Below are positions 8,462 through 17,182 of a stretch of DNA of 64,000 nucleotides, piece after piece. The stretch's first letter is position 1; the number at the start of each line of letters is the position of its first letter. The DNA is from Microcaldota archaeon. GTDB taxonomy: Archaea; Micrarchaeota; Micrarchaeia; Micrarchaeales; Micrarchaeaceae. The notes beneath the pieces were generated by a model. That model saw nothing but the letters and a program-made list of their open reading frames with translations. It made no database searches and was not told the origin of the DNA. The position numbers and the translations under genes are program-made. The DNA is taken from assembly GCA_021797895.1 (NCBI GenBank), contig JAJZYW010000002.1, positions 1 to 64,000 of the forward strand. The letters run 5' to 3'.

Positions 8462-9252
8462 GGGGAGGGGAATTTGCAAGGAACTTGACGCTTTACATGA
8501 AAAGCCAGAAGTACGGGTTCAAGGAGTTCATGGCATACAGGACGCAGGCGATAAGCTGGGTGCTGATACAGAGCCTTGGGGCAGTAAGCACGCTCATAAT
8601 GGTGTCAGTAATATACAGCGTCTCATCGGGAGTCCCTGGGTGGGGATATTTCCAGCTTCTAGCGCTTGGCGGCCTTGTGCAGCTTACAAGCGGAATAATG
8701 GCTTTCCTGATAAGCCCAAGGATGCTTGTCAGGACTATGCGCAACGGCGGGCTTGATCAGCTCCTTCTCAAGCCTTACAACCCCCTGCTTATGATAGTCG
8801 CAAGGAATCCAGGCATAAGGAACCTTGGGGGAGTAGTGAGCGGTGCCTTGCTTCTTGCATATGCCCTGCATGGCGCAGGAGTGGGGCTTGAGGCGATGCT
8901 GGTCTTCATACCATCGTACCTGATAGGCCTGGTTGCTCTGGCGATGGGGGTCATTGTCCTGGCGCTGGTATCATACGTCCTCTTCAAGGACGCGAGCTTT
9001 ACGAACTGGCTAATGAGCATAATGTTCGACGCGTCTGACTATCCGGCGACAATCTACGGCATAATAGGCTCGACTGCGCTTTCTATACTGCTGCCTGTGA
9101 CCTTCGCAGTGTTCTTCCCGGCAGCCGCAGTTTTCGGCTACGTGAGCGCTTATGTAGTGCTTGGGGTTGCGCTCGTCTGCATAGCAGTCGCTATTATGTT
9201 CTACTTCTCCACTGTGTACCTGCTCAGGAAATACGAGAGCGGAGGAGGATAA
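8458..9252 (+). CDS. ABC-2 type permease (DUF990/COG3694-like)
   Basis: This second permease of the exporter has 264 aa from ATG 8458, with about six membrane helices. The motif FLISPRMLVRTMRNGGLDQLLLKPYNPLL (cytoplasmic loop between helices 2 and 3) resembles the loop of ABC-2/DUF990 permeases, where an R-x-G-x-L-D-x-L-L-L-K-P pattern is common. The track's start at 8383 lies inside the previous gene; the ATGA overlap at 8458-8461 indicates translational coupling and the proper start. It is the last gene of the operon and convergent with tyrS ten bases later. Confidence 0.85.
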   Translation: MRGGEFARNLTLYMKSQKYGFKEFMAYRTQAISWVLIQSLGAVSTLIMVSVIYSVSSGVPGWGYFQLLALGGLVQLTSGIMAFLISPRMLVRTMRNGGLDQLLLKPYNPLLMIVARNPGIRNLGGVVSGALLLAYALHGAGVGLEAMLVFIPSYLIGLVALAMGVIVLALVSYVLFKDASFTNWLMSIMFDASDYPATIYGIIGSTALSILLPVTFAVFFPAAAVFGYVSAYVVLGVALVCIAVAIMFYFSTVYLLRKYESGGG

Positions 9253-9262
9253 GCGGCAGAGT

Positions 9263-10279
9263 TCACATAAACTGCGGGCCAAGCTGCTTGAGCAGGTCCT
9301 GGTTCTTCTCAAAGTAGTCCCTTGCCCTCTTGAGCCTCTTCACCATGTAATCCGCAACGAAATTCTTGAGGTCAAGCGGATGCAGCTTCTTCGATGAGAA
9401 CGCCTGGTCGAGCTCACGCCTTGAATTGAAAGTAATGTCCCCGCCAAACTTGGCGTCGCGCTCTATGGTAAAGCTTCCCTCGTTTGGCAGTATGAACATT
9501 CCTGCAATCTCTATGATTGGGTTGCCTGCAACTTCTCCTACGGGGCAGTATGCGTCCTTTATTATCGAGCGTATCTCCTCCTCTGATGCATTCACCTTTA
9601 TGTAGCTGCCTGGTATTGATGAGCTCATCTTCACGCCCGGGCCTTTCATCGAGGTTATCAATGGCATCATCATCTCTACGTTCTTCCTGTAGCCTATGGC
9701 AGGAAGGTATTCGCGTGCCATCACCATGATGTGGCGCTGGTCGAGGCCTCCAAGCTGCATGTCGACACCAAGGTACTGCTCGTCAAGCGCCTGCATTATC
9801 GGATATATGAGCTCGCTAACCTTCGGATTCTTCATCCTGGTAACTTCCGACGCGGCATGCATCGCGCCAGACACCGTTATCGCGGTAGACATCTTGAACA
9901 TGTCCATCTGGTAGTCCTTGCCAAGCTGGTAGTCGGATCCTATGACGAACTTTGGCTTTTCGTGCCAGTCCATCGCCATCTCTATTGCCTTTTTTGTATA
10001 TTCGCGGCGTATCTCAAGATCCTCCCACTTGCACTTGAGGTCGTCTAGCGCCGCATGTATGTCTGCGAGCAGAACTATCGTATCGAAACCAGCCTTTTGG
10101 AGGTCAAGCATCTTACCCATCGAGACCATGTGCCCAGTATGGAGCGGCCCTGTTATTGCTCTGCCCCAGTACATGGAAGGCCTCTTCTTCTCAGAAAGCA
10201 GCTTTGCAAGCTCATCCTTGGTGAGAAGCTCGGCAACATTCCTTGAGGCAAGTTCAAGCCTTTCATCAACCTCACTCAT
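9263..10279 (-). CDS. tyrS: Tyrosyl-tRNA synthetase, archaeal type
   Basis: This enzyme charges tRNA-Tyr with tyrosine (class I aminoacyl-tRNA synthetase, cytoplasmic). The HIGH-like signature is PLHTGHM and the KMSKS loop is VKMSSSIPGSYI. YPIMQALDEQYLGVDMQLGG and HPLDLKNFVADYMVKRL are typical of archaeal TyrRS, which lack the bacterial C-terminal domain. With ATG 10279 the protein has 338 aa; GGTG about 8 bases upstream supports this over ATG 10291. The gene follows ileS by about 40 bases in the same direction, so the two synthetases are probably cotranscribed. Confidence 0.93.
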   Translation of the reverse strand: MSEVDERLELASRNVAELLTKDELAKLLSEKKRPSMYWGRAITGPLHTGHMVSMGKMLDLQKAGFDTIVLLADIHAALDDLKCKWEDLEIRREYTKKAIEMAMDWHEKPKFVIGSDYQLGKDYQMDMFKMSTAITVSGAMHAASEVTRMKNPKVSELIYPIMQALDEQYLGVDMQLGGLDQRHIMVMAREYLPAIGYRKNVEMMMPLITSMKGPGVKMSSSIPGSYIKVNASEEEIRSIIKDAYCPVGEVAGNPIIEIAGMFILPNEGSFTIERDAKFGGDITFNSRRELDQAFSSKKLHPLDLKNFVADYMVKRLKRARDYFEKNQDLLKQLGPQFM

Positions 10280-10321
10280 TTCCAGCACCATTTCAAATCG
10301 TATAGCGCATTGCTTCCTTTT

Positions 10322-13300
10322 CTAACTATCTCCTTCAGAAGGATTGTGACCCTCGTGGTGGAGCTGCGATACCGCTATCGATATCAGCTCGCCGTCTATG
10401 TCTGCCTCCTTGGAATTCTCAGCCCTGCCCTCCTTGACATACTGGGCGTTTACAGCCTTGGCTATCGCTGCTGCGTTTGATGATATCGCCTCTCCGAGCT
10501 CGCCCTTTGCCCCGTACAGGACTGTTATCCTGTTTGACTTCTTGAGCCCCATGCGCTTCCTCTCCATCTGTATCCTCCTTATGAACTCTTTTGATAGAGC
10601 CTCCATCATCAGGCCCTTGTCCATGTTCCTGTCGACCTGCGCCCTGCCGTACTTGAACGGTATGTACCCTGACTCATCTACCGCCTTGGCAACGGTGAAG
10701 TGCTCGGGCAGTATCTTGAAGCTGCCGTTCTGCGTATCTACTATGAAGTGCCCCTCGAGCTCTATGCGTTTCATCACTTCTGACGGGTCTGATTTGCGTA
10801 TCGCCTCCGCGACTGCCGAAGCGTTGGCGTTGAAGTCGGGGCCGAGCTTCCTGAACTCGGGCCTGAGCTCGGACTTCTCCGCTTTGAGCGTGGAGAGCTC
10901 AAGCGACTTCACGTTGGCGTAGTCGCAGATTATGTCTGAAAGCCTCTGTATGGAGTTGAACGCGCTTTCCGAAGAGGCTTCAATGCGCGCCTTTGCCAGC
11001 GGCCAGCGCAGCCTTACGCCTTCCTTCTCCCTTGAGTTGAGCAGCGCAGTCGTAGCGGACATCGCTATCTCAAAGTCCTCCTCGAGATGGCTGTCGATGA
11101 ACCCCTTCCTCTGCTTCGGCCAGCTTTCCATCAATACGCTGTCGCCGCTGGAGAACCTCTCCCCGTATATGCTTTCTGCAATGAACGGGGTGAACGGCGC
11201 CATCATTATGACGAGGCGGCGCAGCACGTAGGCTATCGTCTTCGCGACCGCCTTTGAAGCTGCGGAGCTGTCTGACATCCTCGACTTGGCGAGCTTGAGG
11301 TACACCCTGCTGAAATCCCCAACAAAGAAGTCGACCATGCTGTTCACTGCATCATGCGCGTCGTACTTGTCGAGCGATTCCGTTACCTTTCCAACAAGCG
11401 ACTCCAGCCTGGATAGAATCCAGAGGCTCTCCTTTCCGAGGAGCTTTGCGTTGGGCAGAGATGCCTTATGCGTGTCTACTCCTACCATCGCTGAGTATTC
11501 TGCAAGCAGGTCCGATATGTTCTGCAGCGTTATGATATTCTTGGTGGCGAGCCTGATTTCCGAATCCTTGAATATCAGGTCGAGCCAGGGGGTGTGGCCT
11601 GTGCACCAGAGCCTGAATGCATCGGCAGAATGCTCCTTTATTATCTCGCCCACTGGCCTGTAGTTGCCTAGGCTCTTGTGCATCTCCTTGCCGTCCTCGC
11701 CGAGCATCATGCCGTCTATCCCCAAGTTCTTTATTGGGGCCTTGCCGTACGCCAGCACACCGAGCTTTATCTGCCCTGAGAACCAGCCCCTCAGCTGGTC
11801 GCTTCCTTCGACTATATAGTCTACAGGGAAGAACTTCTCGAACTCCGCATCTGTCAGCGCGGCGCGGAAGGCAGAGCTTGAATCAATCCAGACGTCGAAT
11901 ACATCCTTTATCCTTTGCATCTCCGAACCGCACTTGCATGCGAGCTTTATCCTGTCTATGTGCGGCATGTGAAGATCATGGAGTGATTCAGCAGCATGCC
12001 TGTCTGTAGACTTCTCGGCGAGCTCCTTCGCTGAGCTCACCACTTCGATTGCGCCGCATTTGCCACATTTCCAGACTGGCATTGGTATGCCCCAGTAACG
12101 CTGCCTGGAAACGCACCAGTCAGGCGAGCTCGAGAGGACTGCAGCCTGCCAGCCCGAAGCCTCGGGAGGATGCCAGGATATGCCGCTGTTGGCGCGTAGA
12201 ACGCGCCTCTTCGCTTTCTCTATGTTAAGGAACCACTGGTTTGTCTGTATGAATATGAGCGGTGTAGAGCACCTCCAGCAGTGCGGGTAGCTGTGGTTTA
12301 TAACACCAGAATGCAAAAGCGCGCCGGCTGCCCTGAGATCCTCCAGTATCGCGTGCTCCGCTCCTCCAGGAACTGACATTCCAGCATATGCGCCTGCCTC
12401 CTTTGTATAGCAGGCATCAAGCCCCACGATGTTTGGAACTGGAAGCTTGTAGCGCTTGCATACCTTGTAGTCCTCTATTCCGTGCGCTGGCGCCATGTGA
12501 ACCAGCCCGGTCCCGTCATCCATTGAGACCATCTCCTCAGCCATCAAAACCCTGTGGTACCTGCGCATCTCCTTCTGTATAGGGACTAGATGTTCTATCG
12601 GGCTTGAGTACTTTACGCCGTTGAGCTCGCTGCCGTAGAACTCTTTCACCACCTCAAACTCCTTTCCGGTGACCTCCGAGACGTTTTCGAGCCTTTTCTT
12701 GGCCATTATGTAGCTCCTGTCTCCAGACCTGGCGAGGACATACACCTCCTTCGGATTGGCTGCTATCGCGAGGTTCGCGGGTATAGTCCATGGAGTTGTC
12801 GTCCATATAAGCAGATATGTGCTGCCAGGCATATCAAGCCCGGACTTCGATGCCTTCCTGTCGACCTCGAACGCAACGTATATCGAGGGGCTGTCTATGT
12901 CCTTGTAAACAGTTTCCATTGTGCCCTGCGATATCGGGGTGCCGCAGTGCGGGCAGTATATTACCGTCTTGGTGTCATTGTAAACGTAGCCCTTGTCGTA
13001 GACCTTTTTGAATATGCCCCAGACCCGCTCCATGTAGACCTTGTCGTACGGCATGTAAGGCTTAGAGAAATCAAGCGATATGCCGAACCGCTCGAAGTCG
13101 CCGTCCATGCGCCCCTTGTATTCGTCGACAAACGCCCTGCACCTCTCTACGAACTTCTCCACGCCTATCTTGTCCTCTATCTCAGACTTTGACTTTATGC
13201 CCAATATTTTCTCTACCTTGTTCTCTATCGGAAGGCCATGGACGTCGTAGCCCGCCTTTGCGAGAACATTGAAGCCGCGGAGGCGCTTGTAGCGCAGGAA

Positions 13301-13492
13301 AACGTCCTTTATAGTCTTGACCCACATCTGCCCGGGGTGCAGGTCGCCAGATGTATATGGCGGCCCATCCAGGAAATAGAACACTTTGCCCTTTGCGTTC
13401 TTGGCGTCTATTCTGCCCTGCACGCCTTTCTCCTTCCACAGGGCGAGCACCCTTAGCTCATTTTCGCTGAAATTTATCATTATAATCGCCAT
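10322..13492 (-). CDS. ileS: Isoleucyl-tRNA synthetase
   Basis: This class I synthetase charges tRNA-Ile and edits misactivated valine. It has the HIGH region GPPYTSGDLHPGQM, the CP1 editing domain with TTTPWTIPANLAIA and DDGTGLVHMAPAHG, the tryptophan-rich WCVSRQRYWGIPMP region followed by CGKC, and a KMSKS-type loop GKEMHKSLGN. EMHKS instead of KMSKS occurs in archaeal IleRS. A C-terminal anticodon-binding domain completes about 1056 aa. The start is ambiguous: ATG 13492 lies where a leaderless transcript would begin, and ATG 13480 also fits. A TATA-like box lies at 13519-13529. Confidence 0.94.
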   Translation of the reverse strand: MAIIMINFSENELRVLALWKEKGVQGRIDAKNAKGKVFYFLDGPPYTSGDLHPGQMWVKTIKDVFLRYKRLRGFNVLAKAGYDVHGLPIENKVEKILGIKSKSEIEDKIGVEKFVERCRAFVDEYKGRMDGDFERFGISLDFSKPYMPYDKVYMERVWGIFKKVYDKGYVYNDTKTVIYCPHCGTPISQGTMETVYKDIDSPSIYVAFEVDRKASKSGLDMPGSTYLLIWTTTPWTIPANLAIAANPKEVYVLARSGDRSYIMAKKRLENVSEVTGKEFEVVKEFYGSELNGVKYSSPIEHLVPIQKEMRRYHRVLMAEEMVSMDDGTGLVHMAPAHGIEDYKVCKRYKLPVPNIVGLDACYTKEAGAYAGMSVPGGAEHAILEDLRAAGALLHSGVINHSYPHCWRCSTPLIFIQTNQWFLNIEKAKRRVLRANSGISWHPPEASGWQAAVLSSSPDWCVSRQRYWGIPMPVWKCGKCGAIEVVSSAKELAEKSTDRHAAESLHDLHMPHIDRIKLACKCGSEMQRIKDVFDVWIDSSSAFRAALTDAEFEKFFPVDYIVEGSDQLRGWFSGQIKLGVLAYGKAPIKNLGIDGMMLGEDGKEMHKSLGNYRPVGEIIKEHSADAFRLWCTGHTPWLDLIFKDSEIRLATKNIITLQNISDLLAEYSAMVGVDTHKASLPNAKLLGKESLWILSRLESLVGKVTESLDKYDAHDAVNSMVDFFVGDFSRVYLKLAKSRMSDSSAASKAVAKTIAYVLRRLVIMMAPFTPFIAESIYGERFSSGDSVLMESWPKQRKGFIDSHLEEDFEIAMSATTALLNSREKEGVRLRWPLAKARIEASSESAFNSIQRLSDIICDYANVKSLELSTLKAEKSELRPEFRKLGPDFNANASAVAEAIRKSDPSEVMKRIELEGHFIVDTQNGSFKILPEHFTVAKAVDESGYIPFKYGRAQVDRNMDKGLMMEALSKEFIRRIQMERKRMGLKKSNRITVLYGAKGELGEAISSNAAAIAKAVNAQYVKEGRAENSKEADIDGELISIAVSQLHHEGHNPSEGDS

Positions 13493-13518
13493 AGGCAAGT
13501 TGAAGCGTTAAGTGAAAC

Positions 13519-13529
13519 GCATATAACCC
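13519..13529 (-). promoter_or_regulatory. Probable TATA box for ileS-tyrS
   Basis: The minus strand reads GGGTTATATGCG, centred about 26 bases upstream of 13498-13492, where the ileS frame begins. The spacing is that of an archaeal TATA box on a leaderless or nearly leaderless mRNA. Confidence 0.45.
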
Positions 13530-13670
13530 ATAAATAGATTTTGTATCGTGACTGGCAGCCGATCCTGAAAGCGCGCCATGAGGTTTTGTAATGGTCGCTT
13601 GCGGGCTTGGCAGCCATGCACGCATCTTTTGCCTGAAGCGGGACCAGCAAGGGATAAATATCTGGAAATT

Positions 13671-14270
13671 ATGAATACTTCCGGTGAGGTAGTGTTTAGT
13701 CAGGAGAAACAAAGCGCTTCCGTGAGGAAGCCGCCCGAGATAAAGCTGGTCGACGAAACTGCGATAAAAGAATCTGCATCCATGATGCTAAGCATAAGGA
13801 AAGAAGTGGACGCCGCACTCGTGAAAGTCCTGCGGGATGGGATGGATCAGGACCCTATCAGGGCCAAGGTAAGGTACGAGAAGGAGGTTTATGCCCAGAG
13901 CGTCAAGGCGGTTAAGAAAGCGGCAAAAGCGCTTCCAAAGGATGATGAATATAAGGATCTCGCGAAAAACGCTTTTTTTACTAGGATGATGATGCGCGTA
14001 TCATCGTTTGCTGCAAGAATTTCCATGATGCACGAATACGACTATGAGGACAAGATTAGGGATATCGAGTTCAGGGCCGATTCCTCATTTTCGATAATGC
14101 ATGTATTCATGGCAGACGCAATAGCAGCGTTGTCGTGCAATCGCGTGCTTCCTACAGGGGAGTTTTCCCTTCACGAATACCTCAAATCCAAGATGGAAAG
14201 CCGCTACAACGACACCCTTCTTAGGCGGGGGCTCAAATACGGAGAAGTTGTCTTGGTCGAAGTAGAGTGA
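13671..14270 (+). CDS. Hypothetical helical cytoplasmic protein
   Basis: I do not recognise a family. From ATG 13671 the product has 199 aa, is highly charged and appears mostly alpha-helical, with a Met/Phe-rich middle (FFTRMMMRVSSFAARISMMH) but no membrane segment. The track starts earlier (13578), but those residues look non-coding. GGTGAG followed by GTG at 13692 is a further possible start. The stop lies eight bases from the convergent aminotransferase stop. No metal or nucleotide motif is visible. Confidence 0.65.
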   Translation: MNTSGEVVFSQEKQSASVRKPPEIKLVDETAIKESASMMLSIRKEVDAALVKVLRDGMDQDPIRAKVRYEKEVYAQSVKAVKKAAKALPKDDEYKDLAKNAFFTRMMMRVSSFAARISMMHEYDYEDKIRDIEFRADSSFSIMHVFMADAIAALSCNRVLPTGEFSLHEYLKSKMESRYNDTLLRRGLKYGEVVLVEVE

Positions 14271-14277
14271 GACCAGC

Positions 14278-15294
14278 TTACTGGGAGCGGTATTCGGATA
14301 TTATCCTTGCAAGCGACCGCTGTATGACATTCATGTTTATCGTGTTGCTCAGCGCGAGGCGCATATACGGGCCTTTCAGGCCGCTGAACTCCGCATCGGT
14401 TGATATGAAAGTTATTATCCCCTCGGCGAGAAACTTGCCGTAGACGTAATCGGCTTCCCTCATGTCCCTGAACTTGAGGAAGACGAAACCTCCCTTCGAC
14501 TTAAACGCGTGGACGCCTATGCTCTCTGCGAACTTCTGGAAATTGTCGCGCCTCTTTTTCGCTTCGGAGATCCTGCGCCGGTAATGCCCTCTGCTTTTAA
14601 GCGCAGCTATCCCGGCTGCGCGCGCGACCCTGTTGACGTTGTATTCCTGGTTGTACTTTGAGAACATCTTTATGATGGAAGGGTGCGCTATCATGTAGCC
14701 CAAGCGAAGACCAGCTATGCCGAACCCCTTCGAGAAGGTTCTCAGCACTATGAGATTCTTATGCCTGTCAACCTCCTTTGCAACGGTCTGGCCGGAAAAC
14801 TCATAGTAAGCCTCGTCAACAATGACCATTGCATCCGTGCCGTTTATTATGCGCATTATTTCCTTCTTTGGTATGAGTGTGCCAGTAGGGTTGTTGGGAT
14901 TGCAGATCCATGCCAGAGTGGCCCAGCCCAAATCCCTTTTTGTATAGCATATCCTGTATTCGCCGGAATCGGAAAGGCAGTTGCGCTTTGTTATGCTGTA
15001 ATCCCTGCTCTTCGCTATGTATTCGTACTCGCCGTAAGTTGGTGCAGGTATCAGGACCTTCGGGCCGAACTTTGTGGTTATGAGCGTTATTGCCTCGTCT
15101 CCCCCATTGGTGACGAGAATGTTCTCTTCGCGCACGCCACAGTATGATGCGATTGCCTTGCATATTTCAGCATAGCCTTCGTATGGATAGGAGTTTACCT
15201 TCGACACCGAGCGGTGTATGGCATCCATCACCTTATAAGGAGGGAGGTAGCTTGCGCCAGAATAGTCTACGCGTATAATACGGTGCTTTGCCAT
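14278..15294 (-). CDS. PLP-dependent aminotransferase, HisC-like (class I/II)
   Basis: This 338-aa fold-type I aminotransferase transfers an amino group using pyridoxal phosphate. Visible residues are NPNNPTG (about 132-138), the PLP-contacting Asp in VIVDEAYYEF (about 160), the Schiff-base lysine in FSKGFGIAGLRLGY (about 189) and a C-terminal MRLALSN with the substrate carboxylate-binding Arg. Size and N-terminal VDYSGASYLPPYKVMDAI match the histidinol-phosphate aminotransferase group. No other histidine biosynthesis gene is in the window, so the substrate could be another amino acid or phosphoamino acid. The start is the ATG at 15294. Confidence 0.88.
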   Translation of the reverse strand: MAKHRIIRVDYSGASYLPPYKVMDAIHRSVSKVNSYPYEGYAEICKAIASYCGVREENILVTNGGDEAITLITTKFGPKVLIPAPTYGEYEYIAKSRDYSITKRNCLSDSGEYRICYTKRDLGWATLAWICNPNNPTGTLIPKKEIMRIINGTDAMVIVDEAYYEFSGQTVAKEVDRHKNLIVLRTFSKGFGIAGLRLGYMIAHPSIIKMFSKYNQEYNVNRVARAAGIAALKSRGHYRRRISEAKKRRDNFQKFAESIGVHAFKSKGGFVFLKFRDMREADYVYGKFLAEGIITFISTDAEFSGLKGPYMRLALSNTINMNVIQRSLARIISEYRSQ

Positions 15295-15435
15295 ACAGCG
15301 GTTTCCTGCGGGGATATCCCCTTTTTATTTAACGGATAAGATGATTTAAAAGCTTTGCGCCATGAGCGTGCACAGCCTGTCCAAAACAAAACTGGCTGCT
15401 CCGCAACACTTTTAACGCTTGCCTGAGAAAGGAGT

Positions 15436-16092
15436 ATGCATTTCATGGAAATTGAAAATACAGATTCCGGAGTTAACTTGGCTGATGAAGGCGTTGCTGA
15501 GGCAGTGGAAGACGCAAAGGGCGTAGTAGGCGCAAAGGAGCAGCCCGTGGAGCCGGCTTCAAACAGCGGTGCAAGAAAGGCAGTTCCGAAAAATGCGTAT
15601 ATTGCGGTGGCAGTTGCAATAGTTGCGGTCGCAGCGATTGTGCTCATCCTTTCCACAGGGGTTTTCTCGCCCGCTGTTGCCGCAGGCGACAATGTCAGCG
15701 TATATTACACAGGCTCGTTCACCAACGGCACTATCTTCAGCTCTAATGTAGGAGGTTCGCCAGTAAGCTTCATAGCCGGGTCTAAGCAACTCATACCGGG
15801 CTTTAGCAATGCAGTGATCGGCATGAAGGCAGGGCAGAACAAGACGGTCACGCTGCCTCCTAACGAAGCATACGGACCAGTGAACGCTAGCCTCTTCATC
15901 AGTGTCCCGGTATCGAGGTTCAGCAACAGAAGCAATCTGAGCGTTGGCAGGGTAGTAACCTCAGTTATTAATGGGACCACGGTTGAAGGAATAATAATTG
16001 GAAGCAATTCGTCAAATGTAATAGTAGACCTGAATCCACCGCTTGCAGGCAAGACTCTCGTCTTCTCGATAAAAGTCGTCAAGATAAACTGA
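15436..16092 (+). CDS. Membrane-anchored FKBP-type peptidyl-prolyl isomerase
   Basis: This protein probably assists folding of exported proteins by cis-trans isomerisation of proline bonds. An acidic N-terminal tail (about 50 residues) precedes a single transmembrane helix (YIAVAVAIVAVAAIVLIL). The extracytoplasmic FKBP domain contains GDNVSVYYTGSFTNGTIF, IPGFSNAVIGMKAGQNKTV and PPNEAYGP, followed by an inserted region like the IF domain of long archaeal FKBPs. Total 218 aa. AAAGGAG is close upstream; ATG 15445 is an alternative start with better spacing. The 3' end overlaps the convergent ASCH gene by 14 bases. Confidence 0.9.
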   Translation: MHFMEIENTDSGVNLADEGVAEAVEDAKGVVGAKEQPVEPASNSGARKAVPKNAYIAVAVAIVAVAAIVLILSTGVFSPAVAAGDNVSVYYTGSFTNGTIFSSNVGGSPVSFIAGSKQLIPGFSNAVIGMKAGQNKTVTLPPNEAYGPVNASLFISVPVSRFSNRSNLSVGRVVTSVINGTTVEGIIIGSNSSNVIVDLNPPLAGKTLVFSIKVVKIN

Positions 16093-16453
16093 GGGCGGCG
16101 GATGTCTTGCGGTCCAGAAGGCACATCTTTATGCCAAGCACTCCTTCTGCAGCTTCCTCCTCGCTTGAATAGTACTCCCTCATCTTTTCCGCAAGGAGAG
16201 CTGGCTCAGCCTTTGGATACCCGAGACAGGAAGGGTCTACAATCCTCGTTATCTCATCGAACGTCCTCGCCTTCAGAAGACCGGTAACCTTTACCCTCAC
16301 GCTTTCGCTCCTGTCTGGAAGCTTTGAGAAAGTTATGACATCGCCGAAGGATACCGCCCTTCGCTTCTCGTCAAAAAGCCTGAGCTCAAGCAGCTTGGAG
16401 CCGTTCTTCAGCATCTCGAACGGCTCCGCGGCAAGCGACATCGAATGATTCAT
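16079..16453 (-). CDS. ASCH domain protein
   Basis: ASCH domains have a beta-barrel fold related to PUA and are thought to bind RNA; some hydrolyse N4-acetylcytidine. The 124-aa sequence shows the characteristic pattern PFEMLKNGSKLLELRLFDEKRRAVSFGDVITF, where the lysine/glutamate-Arg-Leu stretch and G-D-x-I-x-F are diagnostic. The C-terminal part (MREYYSSEEEAAEGVLGIKM) is also typical. It sits eight bases downstream of a small coiled-coil ORF and ends inside the 3' end of the FKBP gene on the other strand. Confidence 0.85.
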   Translation of the reverse strand: MNHSMSLAAEPFEMLKNGSKLLELRLFDEKRRAVSFGDVITFSKLPDRSESVRVKVTGLLKARTFDEITRIVDPSCLGYPKAEPALLAEKMREYYSSEEEAAEGVLGIKMCLLDRKTSAALSLS

Positions 16454-16461
16454 GGTGCCGC

Positions 16462-16629
16462 CTATGCCTGAGCTGCTATCTTCGTGTGTGGAACTGACTG
16501 CACGGCTTCCCTGAGCCTCTTCTGCGCCAGCTCCATCTCCTTCCTCAATTCCCTGTTCCGCGACGCAAGGCCTGACAGCCTTTCCTCAATCGATAACGCC
16601 GCGTTTATTTCCCCGCGCTTTGATGCCAT
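16462..16629 (-). CDS. Small coiled-coil protein, 55 aa (not in ORF track)
   Basis: The minus strand from ATG 16629 to TAG 16464-16462 encodes 55 residues starting MASKRGEINAALSIEE. The stretch ERLSGLASRNRELRKEMELA has a heptad-like hydrophobic pattern with many Glu/Lys/Arg, indicating a short coiled coil. Codon use (GAG/AAG/CTC/AGG) matches neighbouring genes, and the stop lies eight bases before the ASCH start, which suggests an operon. There is no recognised family. It was below the track's length cutoff. Confidence 0.6.
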   Translation of the reverse strand: MASKRGEINAALSIEERLSGLASRNRELRKEMELAQKRLREAVQSVPHTKIAAQA

Positions 16630-16720
16630 ATCTACCCCAAGAATTATAGCGCCGATGATGATATTTAAACCTTTTGCGGACTACGTCACGGCAAAGACCA
16701 TGCTACAGCCAAAGATGGCG

Positions 16721-17152
16721 TCAGCGCGAAGCCCTGCTGTGCAGCCTTATTATCTCCCGGTAATCCTTCGGTTCGACTGTGCCGGCAAGCAGCCCTATGC
16801 GTCGCTCTATATGGGGTTTCAGCTCCTTTGGCACGCCTGGCGCTTGGAATATGTCCCACAGCATGGATGTGTTCTTCATCCCGTTTATAACCTCGTACCC
16901 TATCGAGACGAGGTTAGACCTGTCCGAAGAGGAGAACATCCCAATGAGTATTGATGCCTTCTCGCTGTCTTCGCGGATTTTTGAGAAAGCTGCCATCGAG
17001 ACGCTCGGCATGCTGTTCATTGCTGCAACTGCGCGGAGGTTTTGCGGCGAGTTCACGTTCATCATTACCAGCCACCGCTTCGTAGCAGCATCGCATGTCT
17101 GGTCGGACATGGCATCCATCGCCCTCCGCTCAAGATTAATTTCCTTGCGCAT
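16721..17152 (-). CDS. Hypothetical alpha-helical protein, 143 aa (UPF0147/HEAT-like appearance)
   Basis: This 143-aa protein is Met-rich and helical, without signal peptide, membrane segment or cysteine pairs. Segments such as KRWLVMMNVNSPQNLRAVAAM and GVPKELKPHIERRIGLLAG resemble the repeat-like helices seen in small archaeal helical proteins, but I cannot assign a family. It starts at ATG 17152 and is separated by about 90 bases from the 55-aa gene downstream. Confidence 0.65.
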   Translation of the reverse strand: MRKEINLERRAMDAMSDQTCDAATKRWLVMMNVNSPQNLRAVAAMNSMPSVSMAAFSKIREDSEKASILIGMFSSSDRSNLVSIGYEVINGMKNTSMLWDIFQAPGVPKELKPHIERRIGLLAGTVEPKDYREIIRLHSRASR

Positions 17153-17182
17153 CGCATCGCCTTATTATTAGAGCCATCTGAT

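Noticed and set aside
8045-8479. 144-aa ORF on the minus strand over the ABC-2 permease
   Set aside because: It is an antisense shadow of a hydrophobic membrane protein with no start signal or family features.
10322-13492. EMHKS in place of KMSKS taken as a defect in IleRS
   Set aside because: This variant is known in archaeal IleRS and all other domains are intact, so it is not an anomaly.
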